Of a DNA stretch of 64,000 nucleotides, positions 62,555 through 64,000 are shown piece by piece. The first letter of the stretch is position 1. Every line of letters starts with the position of its first letter. Source of the DNA: Myotis daubentonii (lineage: Eukaryota > Chordata > Mammalia > Chiroptera > Vespertilionidae). The notes below the pieces were generated by a model. It was given only the letters and a program-made list of their open reading frames with translations, ran no database searches and was not told where the DNA came from. The stretch is taken from the NCBI RefSeq assembly GCF_963259705.1, contig NC_081842.1, positions 60,958,787 to 61,022,786 of the forward strand, given 5' to 3'. The translations under genes and the position numbers were made by a program.

Positions 62555-63385
62555 AGTTTTATTGGTATATAACTCACATATCATAAAATTGATTCAAAAG
62601 TTGTGGTTTTTAGTGTATTCACAGAGTCATGTAACCATTACAGTTTAATTTTAGAACATTTTTTATTACCCCTAAAAGAAATCCTGTACCCACTAGCAGT
62701 CATTCCCCACATTCCCCTTCTTCCCAGCTCTAGGCAACCACTGATTACTCTGTATGGATTTTCCTATTCTTGACATTTTATATAAATGGAATCATATAAT
62801 ATGTGACCTTTTGTGACTGGCTTCTTTTATTTTCCATAATGTCTTATAGGCTCATTTCTGGTACAGCATTTATCAGCAGCACTTTGTTCTCTTTTATTGA
62901 TAAATAATATTTCATTGTATGGAAATGCCATCACTTTTTTATCCATTCATTAATTGATGGACATTTGGATTGCTGTCTCCTTTTGGCTAGGATGAATAAT
63001 GAACATTTGTAAGCATGTTTTTGTGCGGACACATTTTCAGATCTTCCGGATGTATACTTAGTAGTAGAATTGCTAGGTTGTATGGTAATTCTGTTTAATA
63101 TATATTTTAAAATTGATTGATTTCATTTTTATTGATTTCAGAGAGAAAGGGAGAGGGAGAGAGAGAGAGAGAAACATCAATGATGACAGAGAATCACTGA
63201 TCAGCTGCCTCACGCCCGCCCCCTACTGGGGATTGAGCCTGCAACCTGGGCATGTGCCCTTGATCGGAATCGAACCGGGCACCCTTCAGTCCATAGGCCG
63301 ACACTCTATCCACTGAGCCAAACCAGCTAGGGCCTGTTTAATATTTTAAGGAACTATGAAACTTTTCAAAGTGACAATCGCATTT
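62555..63385 (-). repeat. Old L1 3' end interrupted by a SINE
   Basis: 'tattggtatataactcacat', 'tccattcattaattgatgga' and 'agtagtagaattgctaggtt' are the reverse complement of an old L1 3' region. After the SINE at 63105-63333 it resumes with 'taaggaactatgaaactttt'. Confidence 0.85.
63105..63333 (-). repeat. Ves SINE carrying a CTCF-like motif
   Basis: Full-length-looking minus copy with head 'gagccaaaccagctagggc'. Flanked by a 'ctgtttaatat' duplication (63091 and 63334). At 63216-63229 its own strand reads CCAGTAGGGGGCGG, a full match to the CCASYAGRKGGCRS core of CTCF. Confidence 0.93.
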
Positions 63386-64000
63386 TCTTTGCTTTTATTT
63401 TTTAAAAAATACTTTATTGTTGCCATTTATCTTTTCTTGCACTGTTTGCAATGATCATAATCTTAGTTTTCCCCCCCTCAAGTTTTATCAGGCATTCTGT
63501 AGATTCTGCCCCACCCTCTCTAATTTTCCTTTTTCCTGGAGTCCTCATCTTACTACTGGGATCTGGCCTGATTCTTCTGCAGGTCTCGCTGTACAGCTGT
63601 CATCTTCTGATTTCTTTAATTGTTCTTCAGTGCCCACTCTCCTATTTCCTAGATCCCATGTATTTGTATCATTAAGTAGTTCTTACCTAACATAATCTCA
63701 TGATGTCAGCCACCAGTGCCCAGAGTATTAACTGCTTGGTAAATGTATTTGAAAAAGTTATTAGTTGATTGTTTTTTCTATATTTCCTCCGAAATGTTAG
63801 TTAAGAAGCTGACAAACTTTTTTGGTTGGTTTCTCACCTTTCAGTATCTAGACACTGAGGCATACATGTTTTGAGATGTTACATTGTATCAGTATGATCA
63901 AATGATTATAGTGATACCAACATGTAGAAACAATATGAAGCAAGTACATAAATCTGAACAATATTAATATTAAGCAGTTGTTCAAACCAGAGCTATTCAA
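63386..64000. other. Intron sequence to window end
   Basis: AT-rich intron 1. The C-rich pyrimidine stretch near 63470-63540 is unremarkable, and no exon 2 is present. Confidence 0.4.

Overview
The window is mammalian nuclear DNA, and its repeats point to a vespertilionid bat. It carries about 16 Ves-type tRNA-derived SINEs. It also carries several rolling-circle Helitrons with the A|TC...CTAG|T boundaries and the short 3' palindrome typical of HeliBat elements, which among mammals are known mainly from vesper bats. Recently active-looking hAT elements and a HAL1 element agree with this.

The only protein-coding gene I can support is the start of GSK3B (glycogen synthase kinase-3 beta) on the + strand. 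A CpG island covers about 49.0-51.2 kb. Inside it are a promoter with seven exact CCAAT boxes (49.87-50.41 kb) and a leader of about 1.07 kb carrying several upstream ORFs, one of them in a perfect Kozak context. Coding exon 1 (51648-51735) encodes the first 29 residues, including the inhibitory Ser9 site, and ends at a GTAAGT donor. Everything from 51736 to 64000 is the beginning of intron 1.

The 5' flank (1-49 kb) looks intergenic and is largely built from repeats. It contains an antisense L1 with a large ORF2 deletion (4.8-8.3 kb), a full-length HAL1 (10.6-12.6 kb), a solo LTR with a 6-bp target duplication (19.65-20.44 kb), truncated L1 3' ends, MIR and MER5A relics, hAT elements, and a 3'-truncated 5S rRNA retropseudogene (36.43-36.52 kb). 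A Helitron-in-hAT-in-Helitron nest lies at 32.8-34.9 kb. Three Helitrons joined head to tail lie at 39.85-42.30 kb.

The most useful observations are: (1) the nested Helitron, whose exact insertion point is confirmed by an uninterrupted hAT relative at 24.3 kb; (2) the tandem Helitron array, whose junctions suggest the order of insertion; (3) the tailless 5S retropseudogene; (4) CTCF-like motifs carried by a Helitron and by a Ves SINE in GSK3B intron 1; (5) the GSK3B leader uORFs and CCAAT array. I found no evidence for CRISPR, operons or other microbial features. Repeat family names are from recognition by eye, not from a database search.
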